From Rhizaria sp. SCN 62-66 (Eukaryota; Rhizaria, unplaced), in the NCBI GenBank assembly GCA_001724265.1, contig MEDY01000231.1:1-50138 (forward strand): 50,138 nt of DNA, in the 5' to 3' direction. A model generated the notes under the pieces. It did not search any database, was not told where the DNA came from, and worked only from the letters and a program-made list of their open reading frames with translations. Made by a program: the position numbers and the translations under genes. Shown here piece by piece: positions 34,001 through 44,836 of this stretch (positions within the stretch are counted from its first letter, which is position 1; the number at the start of each line of letters is the position of its first letter).

Positions 34001-37000
34001 AACTGCAAGAAGGCTTGGTGTGTCAGGAGTAGCAAACGCGCTTGCAGCAGCACGATAACGCGCGGCAGCGCTTGGTTTTGCACCAGCGCCAGTACCAACA
34101 GTAGCGGCGCTAGCGCCTGAGCGGCCCTTACCCCTGTTAGTGCTTGTACCGTTCGTGGTAGCTTGCTCTTGCACGCTAAGCTCGTGAGTAACACTCTCGC
34201 GCCCGCGGTTTTTTGGAAGGCGTTTGATGACGCGCACTGAAACGTTGCGGAATTCAATTCGCGTTGGCTCTTTGACACTCCAGCGCTCTACTTCCTGCGG
34301 CACCGTGTGCATCTGCGCGTACTTGGCCGCCAACTCATGCACGTCGACATGCCTGCGCACGCTCACGTCGCTATTGTCCGCCCAGTCGGGCGCAGTGGCG
34401 ACGGGCGTAATCGCAGCAGCCGCAGCGCGCGCGGCGGCAACCTCGGCAGCGGCCTCGGCGGCGGCGACGGCAGCGGCAACGGCACGGTCGGTCGCCTCGC
34501 GCTCCTCAGCTTCGCGGCGCAGCTTGACCTTGAGATACTGCTCACCGGCATCGCTCTTGTCGCCATCGCTGCCAGCGTCGTCGTCAGTGCGACTCACAAT
34601 CTTGTCGCTGCCGTTTCCGTCAACATCCGTGTCGCTGTCGCTGAGCGCATTGGCGTGGCGCCGGGTCTTTGCGCTTGGCTTTTCGCTGCCAGCGCTTAAC
34701 TTGGCAGCAGCAGCTGCAGCCGCAGTGACTGGCTTCTTGACGGCGAGCGCAGTGTTATTTTTTGTTCCGTGGGAGTTAGTGTTGTAGCGCTCGTCGTCGC
34801 TTGTTAGCTCAACGTCGCTGCGGAGAGACCGTGAGCGTGACCGCGAGCGCGACTGCGGGTGTGCGCGTTGTGACTTTGTTGTAATGCTATTAGCAACAGC
34901 AGGCGTTGGGCGCACAGTGCAAGACGCAGGGGAGCCAAGCGAGAACTCAACTTTGTCACCAACCTTGACATCAACAGCATTGGTTGTAGAGTCGATGTTT
35001 GCGCTAAGGGCAGCGGCAAGGTCTTCTGCCGCAACCATGCTGCCGGTGCGCCCGCGCTGCTGTTGCCTTTGCTTTGATCCGGCCTTGGTCGTCTTGGTGG
35101 CAGCGTAGCTCGGCGACGCAATAGAAGCAAACGCGCTTGCGCGCGACTTGGGGCTCAAGTCAGAGACGTTGCTGCTGCCGCGGACAATGCGAGTGGCACT
35201 GTCCATAGCACCTTCTTCTTCGTCATAGTCGTCTACATCCTCTTTAGTGTTCACTGTGTTTGCACAAGAGTTCTTCGCAGCAGTAGTTGACAATCCATCA
35301 CTTTTGACGTCTTTGCTACTAACAGCGCTCGCAATGGCGTTGCTCTTGCTCTTGCTTGTGATGTTGCTCTTGCTGTTTAACGCAACGCGGCTTGAGACTA
35401 ACGCAACTGCTTCGCTTGCAAGCTCCTGCTGCTTTTGCTTTCCGGTGTCGCCAGTCCTGAGTCCGGGTGTCGCGACTGCAGGTCCGGTGCAACTTGGCAG
35501 AGCACGAGTTGACGTAGAAGCCAAGGTGGAGGCCGGTGCGGAGGACAGGGCTGAGGTGGAAGCTGTGGCTGCAACCGCCGCGGTCGCAGCCGCGCGCTCT
35601 CTCTCGGCCACAGCCGCAGCAACGGCGTCACGCGCCCTTGCCACCGCATCAGGCGTCTTTGAGGGTGCCGCAACAGCAGCCGCACTTGCGACAGCGGGAG
35701 TAAGGCGCGTGCTTGCAGGAATAGCGGTAACATTGGCGGTGGCAGCGCGGGTTACAGCGGCGGTATTAGTGGTTGTGACAGCCATGGGATCCGCAAAGAC
35801 GTCGTCGTCTTCCTCGCTCGCGCCGTCTCCGCGGGTGTTCTGTTGCTCGAGCTGTTGCTTGAGGCGGTACTGCTCAGCGGCCGCAGCCTTTGCCGCTGCG
35901 CGTTGCGCGTGCTTAAGCTGCTTCTTGATGCGCTTGGAATTGACAGCAGCTGCAGCTGTACCGGCACCAGCAGTGTAGACCGCGTTTGGCGAGTCTGCGT
36001 CAGATTCCGATGCAGTGCTGGCCTTGACACTCTTGTCAGTGCTGTTGTCAAAAACTGGAATGGCTGTTACGGAGGGGCGCGTCGACAAACCTGGCATCAC
36101 CGCCAGCCCGCCGAGCGCGGGTCCCGTTGTATTCACTGTCACTGGCAGAGGCGCCGGCATTGCAACTGCGCCGAGGCCCAAGCCCAGGCCAAGACCGGCG
36201 GCTCCTGGTGGCGCGTAGAAGGACGGGGGTACAGCGCTGTAGCCGCCGCTTCCAACGCCCACAGCCGCGACCGCGGGTTGGCCCAACGCAAGCGCGATCT
36301 GCGTGGGCGTCGCGCCGCGGCTGACGCTGCCGCCCGCGCTGGCGCTATTGCCCGCGGCCATGTGGCCGTGGCCGTGTGCGAGTGAGGCGGCGAGCGGCTG
36401 CGGGTACGCAAGGCTGCTGCTGCCGTGCGCGTGGCTGTGCGCGGCGCTGGCCGGCCGGCTGAGCGCGGCGGGAGCAAGGGACATGGCCGCACCGGTAGCA
36501 AGGCTGAGGCTATCGCTATGTCCGTGGCGCGACGGCTGCTGCTGCTGATGGTGCTGCTGCGGGAAAGTCAGCACGTTGTTGTTGCCGTGGCTGAGGCTGC
36601 TGCTTTGGCTGACAGGGCGCGCCGCAAGGTGGCCGTGGGCAATGACAGGCAGTGCAGTCGCGTGAGCCAGCGACGGCGGCAGCGAGTCGCCTGACTGCAG
36701 TGGGAAAGCTACTGCGGGTGCGGCTGTGCCATACCCAAGAACAGCTTGAGTACCTGCGGCAGTCACGGGAACTGGTGGTGTTGGAGGCGAAGCAGCAATG
36801 TTATTATTGCCCAAAATGTTCGCGCTGAGCGCAGATAAGTCATGCGCAAACGCACTTGACGGCCGCCTCTGCTGTGCGTTGATGTTTCCAACCACGGCAA
36901 GCGGCAGCGCGAACTGAGGCGGCTGCTGCTGACGCGTGTTGCTGGTGGCGCGCGGAGACGACGGCGCCGATACAGAGCCGACGCCGCCAGCGCCGTCGCC

Positions 37001-37600
37001 GCCGTGTCCGTGGCCATGGCTGCCGGTACGGCTGTGCGCGCGTGTGCGGCTGTGCGCAAGTGACGGCGGGCCGGCGTGGGCGCTACCGACGACGACAGCA
37101 GCGCCGCTGCTGATGATACTGGTGTCGTTGGTGGCGTAGTCGGCTGTGTAGCCGTACACAGCTGAGTTACCGAGCGCAGCGGAGTGACCGTGAGCGGAGC
37201 CAGGCATTGAGTGCCGATAACTTAAATCGGTTGCGCTAGTGCCAGTGATAACACCCGCGCTGGCGTTGGTGCTGACGCCTGCGTTCGCAAGGAGCAACGA
37301 CTGCTTGTCGGCAAACGGCAGCCCCGCAGCGGGAGCAGGAGTCGCTGAGCGAGATGCGATGTGCATGTTGTACAAATCGGTCGCTGATGCAGAGGACGAA
37401 GACGAGGACGCGGGCGAGCCGGGCCGGGAAACAGCGCCTGCGTTGTTAGCGCCGCTCGCAGTGTTGCCGTTAGTTGCGGAGCTGCCCGTGATGCTGGAGA
37501 AGGCGGGGGTCGGCCCGCCGCCGCCGTGCATTGTAGAGCCCTGGCGACGGTGGCGGTTGCTTGCAGCAGCCGCAGCCGGCGCAGAAGCGGAGGGGTCCAT
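31041..37600 (-). CDS. ABCG: ABCG-type half-transporter with a very long N-terminal extension
   Basis: Exons are 37600..33392, 33261..31545 and 31357..31041 (donors GTACGC and GTAAGG), giving 2,080 aa and ending in TAA. ABCG half-transporters dimerise to export lipids, sterols or xenobiotics across membranes. Residues 1-1110 are disordered, rich in Ser, Ala, His and Gln. The nucleotide-binding domain follows. It contains a roughly 140-residue insert after its first strands, Walker A G-A-S-G-A-G-K-T (near 1298-1305), an Ala/Gly/acidic insert, and G-Y-V-M-Q|E-D-V-L at the Q-loop, with the intron between Gln and Glu. Then come the signature I-S-G-G-Q-R-R-R-V-S, Walker B I-L-F-L-D-E-P-T-S-G-L-D and the H-loop I-H-S-P. 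The membrane domain shows about six helices, N-E-T-M-P-G and W-L-K-W-L-Q-V-L-S-P near the end. Typical ABCG half-transporters are 600-700 aa, so two thirds of this protein is extra. Confidence 0.92.
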
Positions 37601-38416
37601 AGCGCGCGTCTCGGCGGAGCAGTCCGATTGACGCGTTATGCACTGAGACTGAAGAGCGCTGAAAGCAGACCTGAAGAGGGGCTGTCAAGGAAGATCTGAA
37701 GCACGTTCAACGCGTTAGCGTAAGGATATTATTGTGAGTCGTTGTTGTAGACTACAATCAACTTAAAAATGTGGGAAAACAATGATTTTTTTTTAAGATA
37801 GGCAAGATATGAGTCGACACAAATGAGGAAAAACGAGGAGTAGTGGGAGTTGTTGCAGGACGATCGCGGATCGTTTGAAAGAGTCGATACACAATAAAAA
37901 CATATGTCTCTCAAAGTTATATGCTGGTAAAAGATAAACACAACAAAGACATAACGTTTCTATGAGGTATAACTTGAAAATCACACAAGTATATGATGAA
38001 CATCTCGATTTTTTTCGGTGTAGGTCAGGCTCGCAGGCAGATTTTTTGCCTCACCGCTATTGCTTCCGTGCCCCTCGTGCTCACAGTCGACATTTGAAGC
38101 TAAGCCACCCAGGCACACAAAGGAGCAGCAGCAACAACGTCTTCAAGTCACTCAACTTCAAATCCATCTTCTACTTCACAGCTCCGTTGTAACGCTCTTT
38201 CTTGCAACTTGAACAAAATTATGTTCGGTAATGCACCCCAACAAAATGTTGCTTTCTCACATGCTGCCTACATTGCCCCGCCCTGGTCACTTCTAATTCC
38301 CATGCTTCAAGTTGTTCTTAACCTTAGCGCAGCCTCTTCTTTCTCCCTTTATACCTACAACGGCTGCTTCCTGGTGAACAGCGCGCGTTGCTGCTGCCAC
38401 TGTTCCTGAATCCGCA
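37601..38416. other. Intergenic region between two divergent ABCG genes
   Basis: This 816-base shared 5' region is AT-rich in its middle. A short pyrimidine-rich stretch precedes the plus-strand start. A bidirectional promoter is possible; no specific element is assigned. Confidence 0.5.
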
Positions 38417-40101
38417 ATGCCAACGCTGTCCTTTCACAGCATCACCGTTTCGGTGCCCGACATCAAAGGTGCGCGCCGCTATCTCCCCGCCGCATGCGTC
38501 TCCAACGCCAACCGGCGCGAAGTATTGCACTCAATCTCTGGCAAGTTCCCTCAAAAGGGCATCGTCGCAATCATGGGCCCGTCCGGCTCCGGCAAGACCA
38601 CGTTCCTCAACGCCGTGAGCAACCGCATGGCAATCGGCGGCTCCAGCGGCGTCAAGTGCTCCGGTGCTGTGCGCGTCAACGGGCGCGAGGTCGACCCCGA
38701 GTTCTTTTACTCCAAGTCCGTCTCGTTCGTCCCGCAGGACACGTGTCTCTTCGCAGAGCTCACGCCGCGCGAGGCTATCCGCTTCTCTACCACGCTGGTC
38801 TACCCCACGATGTCGGCGCCCGCAGTGGAGGCCAACGTCAACAGCACGCTCGCCGCGATGGGGCTCGGCAAGTGCGCGGACACGCCGGTCGGAAACGAGA
38901 TGTTCCGCGGCGTCTCGGGAGGCGAGCGCAAACGGTACGAACACACGTTTGATTAAAAAAAGCACTCCATTGGGATTGCAGCTTAATGCCTTTGAAGTGA
39001 CTTGAAGTCTGACATGCTCGCTTGACACGTCGCTTTACATGTACTGCAACATCCTGTGACTGATTGCAGCAACTTGAAACCAATATTACTTAAATGGCGC
39101 AGGTGTGAGCAGACACATCTACAAACAAGCTAACAGATCTGATTTGTGAACTGTTCTTGCATATGTTCTAGCACGAGTATCGGCGTCAACATTGTTAACA
39201 ACCCGTCGGTGCTGTTCCTTGATGAGCCAACCACAGGTCTCGATAGTACGTCACTTTGTTCTTACGCGCAAACTTAAAGTTCGAGCTTGAATATCTGAAT
39301 ATACATCTTATATGCATCCTGTATTGCTTTGACTCTCCTTGTAGCCGAGACTGCCGCGATGGTTGTTCGTTCGATTCAGAACATCTCCGGCTCCCGCCCC
39401 TCCACGAACGCAAGTTCGAGCTCGAGCTCGAGCTCGGGTTCCAGTTCCAGCTCCAGCTCAATCACCTCAACCGCCCCGCCGTCGTCCGCCGCGTCCACGG
39501 CTGACTCTGAGGAGGACGGCCGCATCGTGATCATGACCCTGCACCAGCCGTCGTCGGACATCTGGGACATGATCGACCACCTCGTCATCCTGGCGCAGGG
39601 CTACGTTGTCTACAACGGGCCCGCCAAGGACGCCATGGACTTTTTTGTCTCCATTGGCTTCCGTCGGCCCACACACATCAACCCCGCGGACTACTTCCTC
39701 GACATCGTGCAGTGCGAGGAAGACGACGACGACGCCAGCGCCGCCTCAGCCTCCGTCGCTGCGGCGGCGGCGGTGCCGCAGATGCCTGCGCTGCCCGGTT
39801 CCTCGGCTGCGGCTACGGCAGCGGCGGCGGCGGCGGCCAGCGCGGCGGTTGTTGCGCGCACCAAGGGCTCCAAGAAGCAGCGCGCGAAGTTTCTCGCGAC
39901 TGCGTGGCGTCACCACGAGAAGCTGCGCCGTGCGCCGCCCCCGATCCCCAGCAGCAACAACAACAACATCAGCAGCAGCACTGGGGCTGGGATTGGTTCT
40001 GCCACCTTGAGTGTTACCAGCGCTGCGGCGCCGGGGCGCGGGGCGGCAAGCGTGGGTGCACTGATGGGCTGGGACAACGGCCGCAGCGGCAACGCCGTCA
40101 C

Positions 40102-40132
<31 letters not shown>

Positions 40133-41740
40133 GCTGTCGGTGGTGGCAGCGTGACCAACGTCGTGAAGGACGCGCGCAGGGCCAAGCTCGAGGAGATGGT
40201 GCGTAAGTACAACGAGCGCATGCAGCAGCAAGCCGAGGACAACGGCGACGCGCTCGACGAGGAAGAGGACGACGGGGGATACGGCTATGATGAAGCGGCG
40301 TACGTCAACACAGCGTTTTTCGGAGATATCTCGCTTGTTTCTTGAATAGTTTAAACAATATTCCGCAAATGTAAAAACTATTTATTTTTACATTTGAATC
40401 TATTATTTGTTTTTAAATTTTAAAATATCTCTCAAATTCTGAAACGTTGATTTGATTTCTGGCGATCTAAAAAAATATCGGCCGAAATTAACTTTCATCA
40501 CTATCTTCTCACATCTTGACATGATGACTTGTTTTGCGCGTTCACAGTGCTCCCAATGGCTCATCGTTAGCCCCTTACGGCAGCGCCTTGTCTACCCCGG
40601 CGCAGGCGGTGAAGGGCACGTGGAGCCACGAGCTCAAGACGCTCACCGCGCGGTCCTGGAAGACGTTCTCGCGCACTCGGTACGTAGGCGCTGAGAGTGA
40701 ACCAGCGCTGTAACATTTGAGCCCAGTGCGCCTTTGCCTTGAGTGAAAAAATCCACTGAATTACTGAGAGCTCTATTTGTGCACATTTGTGAGCTTATGC
40801 AACTTGAAAAACTTGATTCTCACACTTACACTTTGACGCCAATTCTTGTTTTCACCACAGCCTGATGATCCCAATGAAGCTGGTGCAGATCTTCATCACC
40901 GCTGTGCTTATTATCGGGCTTTTTTCCCCATTTGGCTTCGACCAGATCTCGGTGCTGAACCGCACGGGCTGCATGTACCTCGTCATCATCGTCCAGATCT
41001 TCGCCACTGTGCTCTCCGTCGTCATGCTGTTCCCAGCGGAGCGCGGCGTCTACCTCAACGAGCAAGCGCAGCGACTGTACTCGGTGTCGTCTTACTTTGT
41101 TAGCAAGCTCATCATTGACCTGCCAATCCTTACCCTGACCATCTTTGGCTTCTGCCTGCTGGTGTACTTCCCCGTCGGCTTCCAGAGCGACTTCGCACGC
41201 TTCCTGCGCTTCTTCTTCGTGCTCGAGGGCGTCGCCATCTGCGGCCACGCCATGGGGCTTATTGTCGCCGCCTGCGTTGCCTCCCCCGCCATTGCCGCCC
41301 TGCTCGCCCCCATGGCCATCGCGCCGTTTATTCTCTTCTCGCACATCGCCATCCCCGGCGACCCTGACGCCAAGATCATCGGCATCCTGCGCCCGTTCCA
41401 GATATTTTCCCCCTTCTGGTGGGGGCTTGACGCGCTGGCCGTAACAGAGTTTGCGGGGCTCAAGCTGCACTGCACCGACGACCAGGTGTACGCCGTGCCC
41501 TCAGTCGAGCACGGGCTGCTTTACATGTGTCGCTTCGTGTTGGGAGAGGAAGTCCTAATGAGCTACAGCATCCACCTGGGCGCCTTCGCGCCCTCGCTCG
41601 TGTACCTGTTCCTAATTGCCACCATGCACGTCGTCATGTCGGGCGTGCTGCTCAAGGTACTCTCGCTGCGCGTCGCTAAGTGCGTGCCGATGGAGCCGCC
41701 GCAGGCCGCCGTCAGCGCGCCGCGCCTCGTGCGCAAGTGA
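38417..41740 (+). CDS. ABCG: ABCG-type half-transporter
   Basis: Exons are 38417..38934, 39172..39245, 39345..40299, 40548..40679 and 40861..41740, giving 852 aa and ending in TGA. All four donors are GTACG(T/A). The nucleotide-binding domain starts at the N-terminus. Walker A is G-P-S-G-S-G-K-T (near 55-62), and F-V-P-Q-D carries the Q-loop Gln. The signature V-S-G-G-E-R-K-R|T-S-I-G spans intron 1. Walker B is V-L-F-L-D-E-P-T-T-G-L-D and the H-loop T-L-H-Q-P-S-S-D. A Ser-rich insert of about 40 residues separates the D-loop from the H-loop, and a Ser/Asn/Ala-rich linker of about 190 residues precedes the membrane domain. The membrane domain begins T-W-S-H-E-L-K-T-L-T-A-R-S-W-K-T. It has six helices and ends in a basic A-P-R-L-V-R-K. 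It lies head-to-head with the other ABCG gene, so the two may be co-expressed partners. Confidence 0.92.
40108..40132 (+). repeat. AGC tract encoding poly-Ser in the ABCG linker
   Basis: Eight or nine AGC codons in a row encode Ser within the linker between the nucleotide-binding and membrane domains. Confidence 0.9.
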
Positions 41741-42376
41741 GTGAGTGAGATGTAAAAGGTTGTGTGAGTAAGGCCTGTAAGCGCAGATCGTGAGATTGTA
41801 TGGATGCAAAGCACACATAGGAGGCAAGTCGACGTTTCTGTATACGGATGAGCGAGGCCCGTTCATTCGTGACTCAAGGTTTTGTAAGTGTGATGTGATG
41901 TAGTGTGACAATGTTTTGTATGAAGTCAGCGCTGCTGTGAGTTTAATTTTTATTTGTGTTTGCTGTCATTGAATAGTTGGTCGAGTTCGTAGCTTTGATA
42001 CTTCGTGATTGTCTTTGAATGTATACGTACGTGTGCCAAAATGAATACGATAAGAGTGGACAATACAATGCTTGAGAGCAGTGTTTTGTATTGATTGTTG
42101 TGCGCTACAGAAAATTAATTGGATAAATACGGTATAATACACATTATCAATAGTAATTGTTGCAATATTGAAGAATAATACACTTTTAAATATGTTTGAG
42201 TTGTTCATAGCACTAAAGCGAACAAAGCGTAGCCGGCCCTAACTGGAGCAGTGCTGCAACTCATGACGCCTGCGTCTGGTTCGCAATACATAGGCTGTCA
42301 ACTGGCCAGAGTGCAGCATTCGTCGTTGCAGCGTGCGTTGCCAGAACAGCTGCAAGCTTTAGCCACAGTGTCGCTT
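41741..42376. other. Intergenic region between convergent genes
   Basis: These 636 bases hold the 3' flanks of ABCG (+) and COQ2 (-). They are AT-rich from 41930 to 42220, with no coding bias seen. Confidence 0.55.
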
Positions 42377-44491
42377 TCACGCAACAGAGCTGCTGTCCCC
42401 CCCAGCAGCAGAGCCAGGCGCGGCAGGGGCAGCGACTACGGGCGCGGGCGCGAACATGCTGTCGGCCAGAGCGACCTTCACAGGCGCCGCTGCAACAGTA
42501 ACAGCAGTATAAACAGGAGCAGATGCAGCCCCAACCTCAGCAGGAGCAGCAGCAGCGCTAGGAGCGACGACAACTGGAGCCAGCGCCGCCGCCACAGTCA
42601 TGGGGACTGCAGGGGCAGCAGCAGTGGCGGCGGGCGCAGCGGCCGTCGCGGGCGCGGGCTTGGCGAGCCCACGCGCAGCGGCCTCGGCGCGCATGCGGTC
42701 GCCAAGCTGCTTGAGCACGTCGGCGCCGCCTTTCTCGTTCATCACCCACTGCTTCATCTTCTCGTCGTTGCCAACAGCGAAGGTGCCGAGCATGACGCCC
42801 AGCAGGATCAGCAGCCCGATGTTGCGGTGCGCGCGGAAGGCCGCGCCGCACGCCTCGCGGTTTGTAGGGTCCAGCGCGCGAACCTGCTGCAGCATGAAGC
42901 GCAGCGGCAGCAGCGCGGTGAGACAGAGCCACTCGATCGAGGCCGAGTTGACAGAAACGAGCCCCGCGGCCGCGAAGCAGCCCGCCGCGGCCCACGCGAA
43001 GGCGCGCAGGTACGCCTTGATCTACACAGCGATGAAACAAAACAAAAACGGAGCAAAAGCGGAAAATACCAGCGTTGTGAGTGATATATCGGCGATAAGT
43101 CTTAAAAAAAGAAATAATTATCGCAAGTGAAGCATAAAAGTAAGATCTCTTTGGCCGCGTACCTGCGGTCCGAAGTGGAGCGCCGTGGACTTGACGCCGA
43201 TCTCCTTGTCGTCTTGCGTGTCTTGAAGCGCGTAGACGGTGTCGTAGAAGATGGTCCACGCGACGCCACCCAGGTGCAGCAGTGCGAGCGCGGGCGCGTG
43301 CGGGGCCAGGTTCTCCACGCCCACCGCGGCCGCCGCGCCGACCCAGAGCCCCCAGTTGAAGGTGAGTCCCAGCACGGCCTGCGGCCAGTTGGTGTAGCGC
43401 TTCATGAGCGGGTAGGCGACGACGAGCGGCACGGCGGCCATGGCGACGGCGGCCACGCGCAGGTCGCCGATGGCGGGCAACACGGCCAGCCCCACGAGGC
43501 ACTGCAGCGCCGTGAAGGCCAGCGCCTGCGGGGCCGACACGGCGCCCGACGCCAGCGGCCGCGTCTGCGTGCGCGCCACGCGGCGGTCAAAGTCGCGGTC
43601 CCACAGGTCGTTGATGGTGCAGCCCGCGCCGCGCATGGCGACTGCGCCCACGGCGAGCGCCGCGCACAGCGAGAGCGCGGGCGCGCCCTGCGGCGACACC
43701 AGTGCCGCGCCCCAGTAGCAGGGCAGCAGCAGCAGCCACGTCCCGATGGGCTTCTCGAGCCGCGCGAGGTGCGCGTAGTGCTGCAGCGCGGGCGGGAGCG
43801 CGGCGACGAGGCGCGGGGCCGCGGCCACGGATCCCAGCGCGCGGAAGAAGGCGCGCGCCTCGGTCAGCAGCGGCAGCGCGGCCAGCCCCGCGGGCAGCGG
43901 GGTGAGCAGCAGCTCCTCGGCGCGCGCAAACGGCGCGGGGAGGAACGACTCCAGCTGCGCCTGCGATTGTGCAGGCAGTTGCGCCTGCTGCGGCGGCTGA
44001 GGCTTAGATGGCGAGTTTGCGACTTTGGCGGCGGCTGCTGTGTTGGAGAAGGCGCGCACGGGCAGCGCTGTCGAAGCCAGGGGGTTGCACGCGGAGGCCG
44101 CCGCCGTAGAGCTAGCGCTGGAGCTGGAGCAGGAGAGCAGAGCTCCTTGTGTGGACGCGAGACGAGGGCGGGGGCCCGTGGCAGCGAGCGAGCCGCTGAC
44201 GCTGAAGGGGCGCGAGGGCAGCGACAGGACGGCGGTGCGCGCGGCGCCAGCGCGGGCACGGACGCGCAGAGGCAGCTGCACGGGTGTAGTGGCAAGAGCG
44301 CTGACTGCAGCAGCCGCCTTAGGGTTGAGCGCAGCGGCGAGCGAGGACGCGGTGCGCACCGAGGCCCCGACAGTAGCGGCAGCGCTGTGGCGGCACGGGG
44401 AGAAGGGAGACGAAGATGCCGGGAGGGAGGCGGCGGCAAGCAAAGACCTGCGCAGAGCAGCAACCGGCTGGCGAGCGCGCAAGGCAAGCAT
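42377..44491 (-). CDS. COQ2: 4-hydroxybenzoate polyprenyltransferase, mitochondrial
   Basis: Exons are 44491..43163 and 43021..42377 (donor GTACGC), giving 657 aa and ending in TGA. COQ2 attaches the polyprenyl tail to 4-hydroxybenzoate in ubiquinone synthesis at the mitochondrial inner membrane. The N-terminal 150 residues are Arg/Ser/Ala-rich with few acids, suiting a long presequence. Residues around 235 give Y-A-H-L-A-R-L-E-K-P-I-G-T-W-L. The UbiA motif N-D-L-W-D-R-D-F-D follows near 295, with R-T-Q-T-R-P-L-A-S-G. The second Asp motif is Y-A-L-Q-D-T-Q-D-D-K-E-I-G-V-K-S. Multiple hydrophobic helices fit the 8-9 TM fold. After the family's usual end (about 570) comes an Ala/Pro/Val-rich tail of about 85 residues. 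It is longer than human COQ2 (about 370-420 aa) because of both ends. Confidence 0.93.
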
Positions 44492-44836
44492 CGTCTGCGG
44501 GAGTGCATGCAGGCAGGATCGGAGAACGGGAGGGTGGTGGGGTTGGACGGAGACGAGTGTGAGGGTAATACTGTAAAGTTAGTATAAGCAGATAACACGG
44601 TAAAGACCGTGTACGACGCATAAAATAACAAAAATAAACGTAATGTGGCAGGATTGAAATAATATTTATATCGCACTTTATCAGAGACTCTATACTATCC
44701 AGGCTCACATATTTCATTATCTCTGTGGCCCGCGCGAGTCAGATCTTGCCACCCTCGATTCCAGGCTTCACTCCCAGAACGCACTGCACCTTATAAACGC
44801 TTTCTAAGACGCCACCCGCGAGTTCCCAGCGCTAAC
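44492..44836. other. Intergenic region between divergent genes
   Basis: This 345-base shared promoter region lies between COQ2 (-) and EI24 (+). A TATAAA-like element on the EI24 side is listed separately. Nothing else is recognised. Confidence 0.5.
44791..44798 (+). promoter_or_regulatory. TATA-like element upstream of EI24
   Basis: TTATAAAC lies about 40 bases before the EI24 start codon. Spacing to the unknown transcription start is not testable here, and the match may be chance in AT-rich DNA. Confidence 0.25.
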
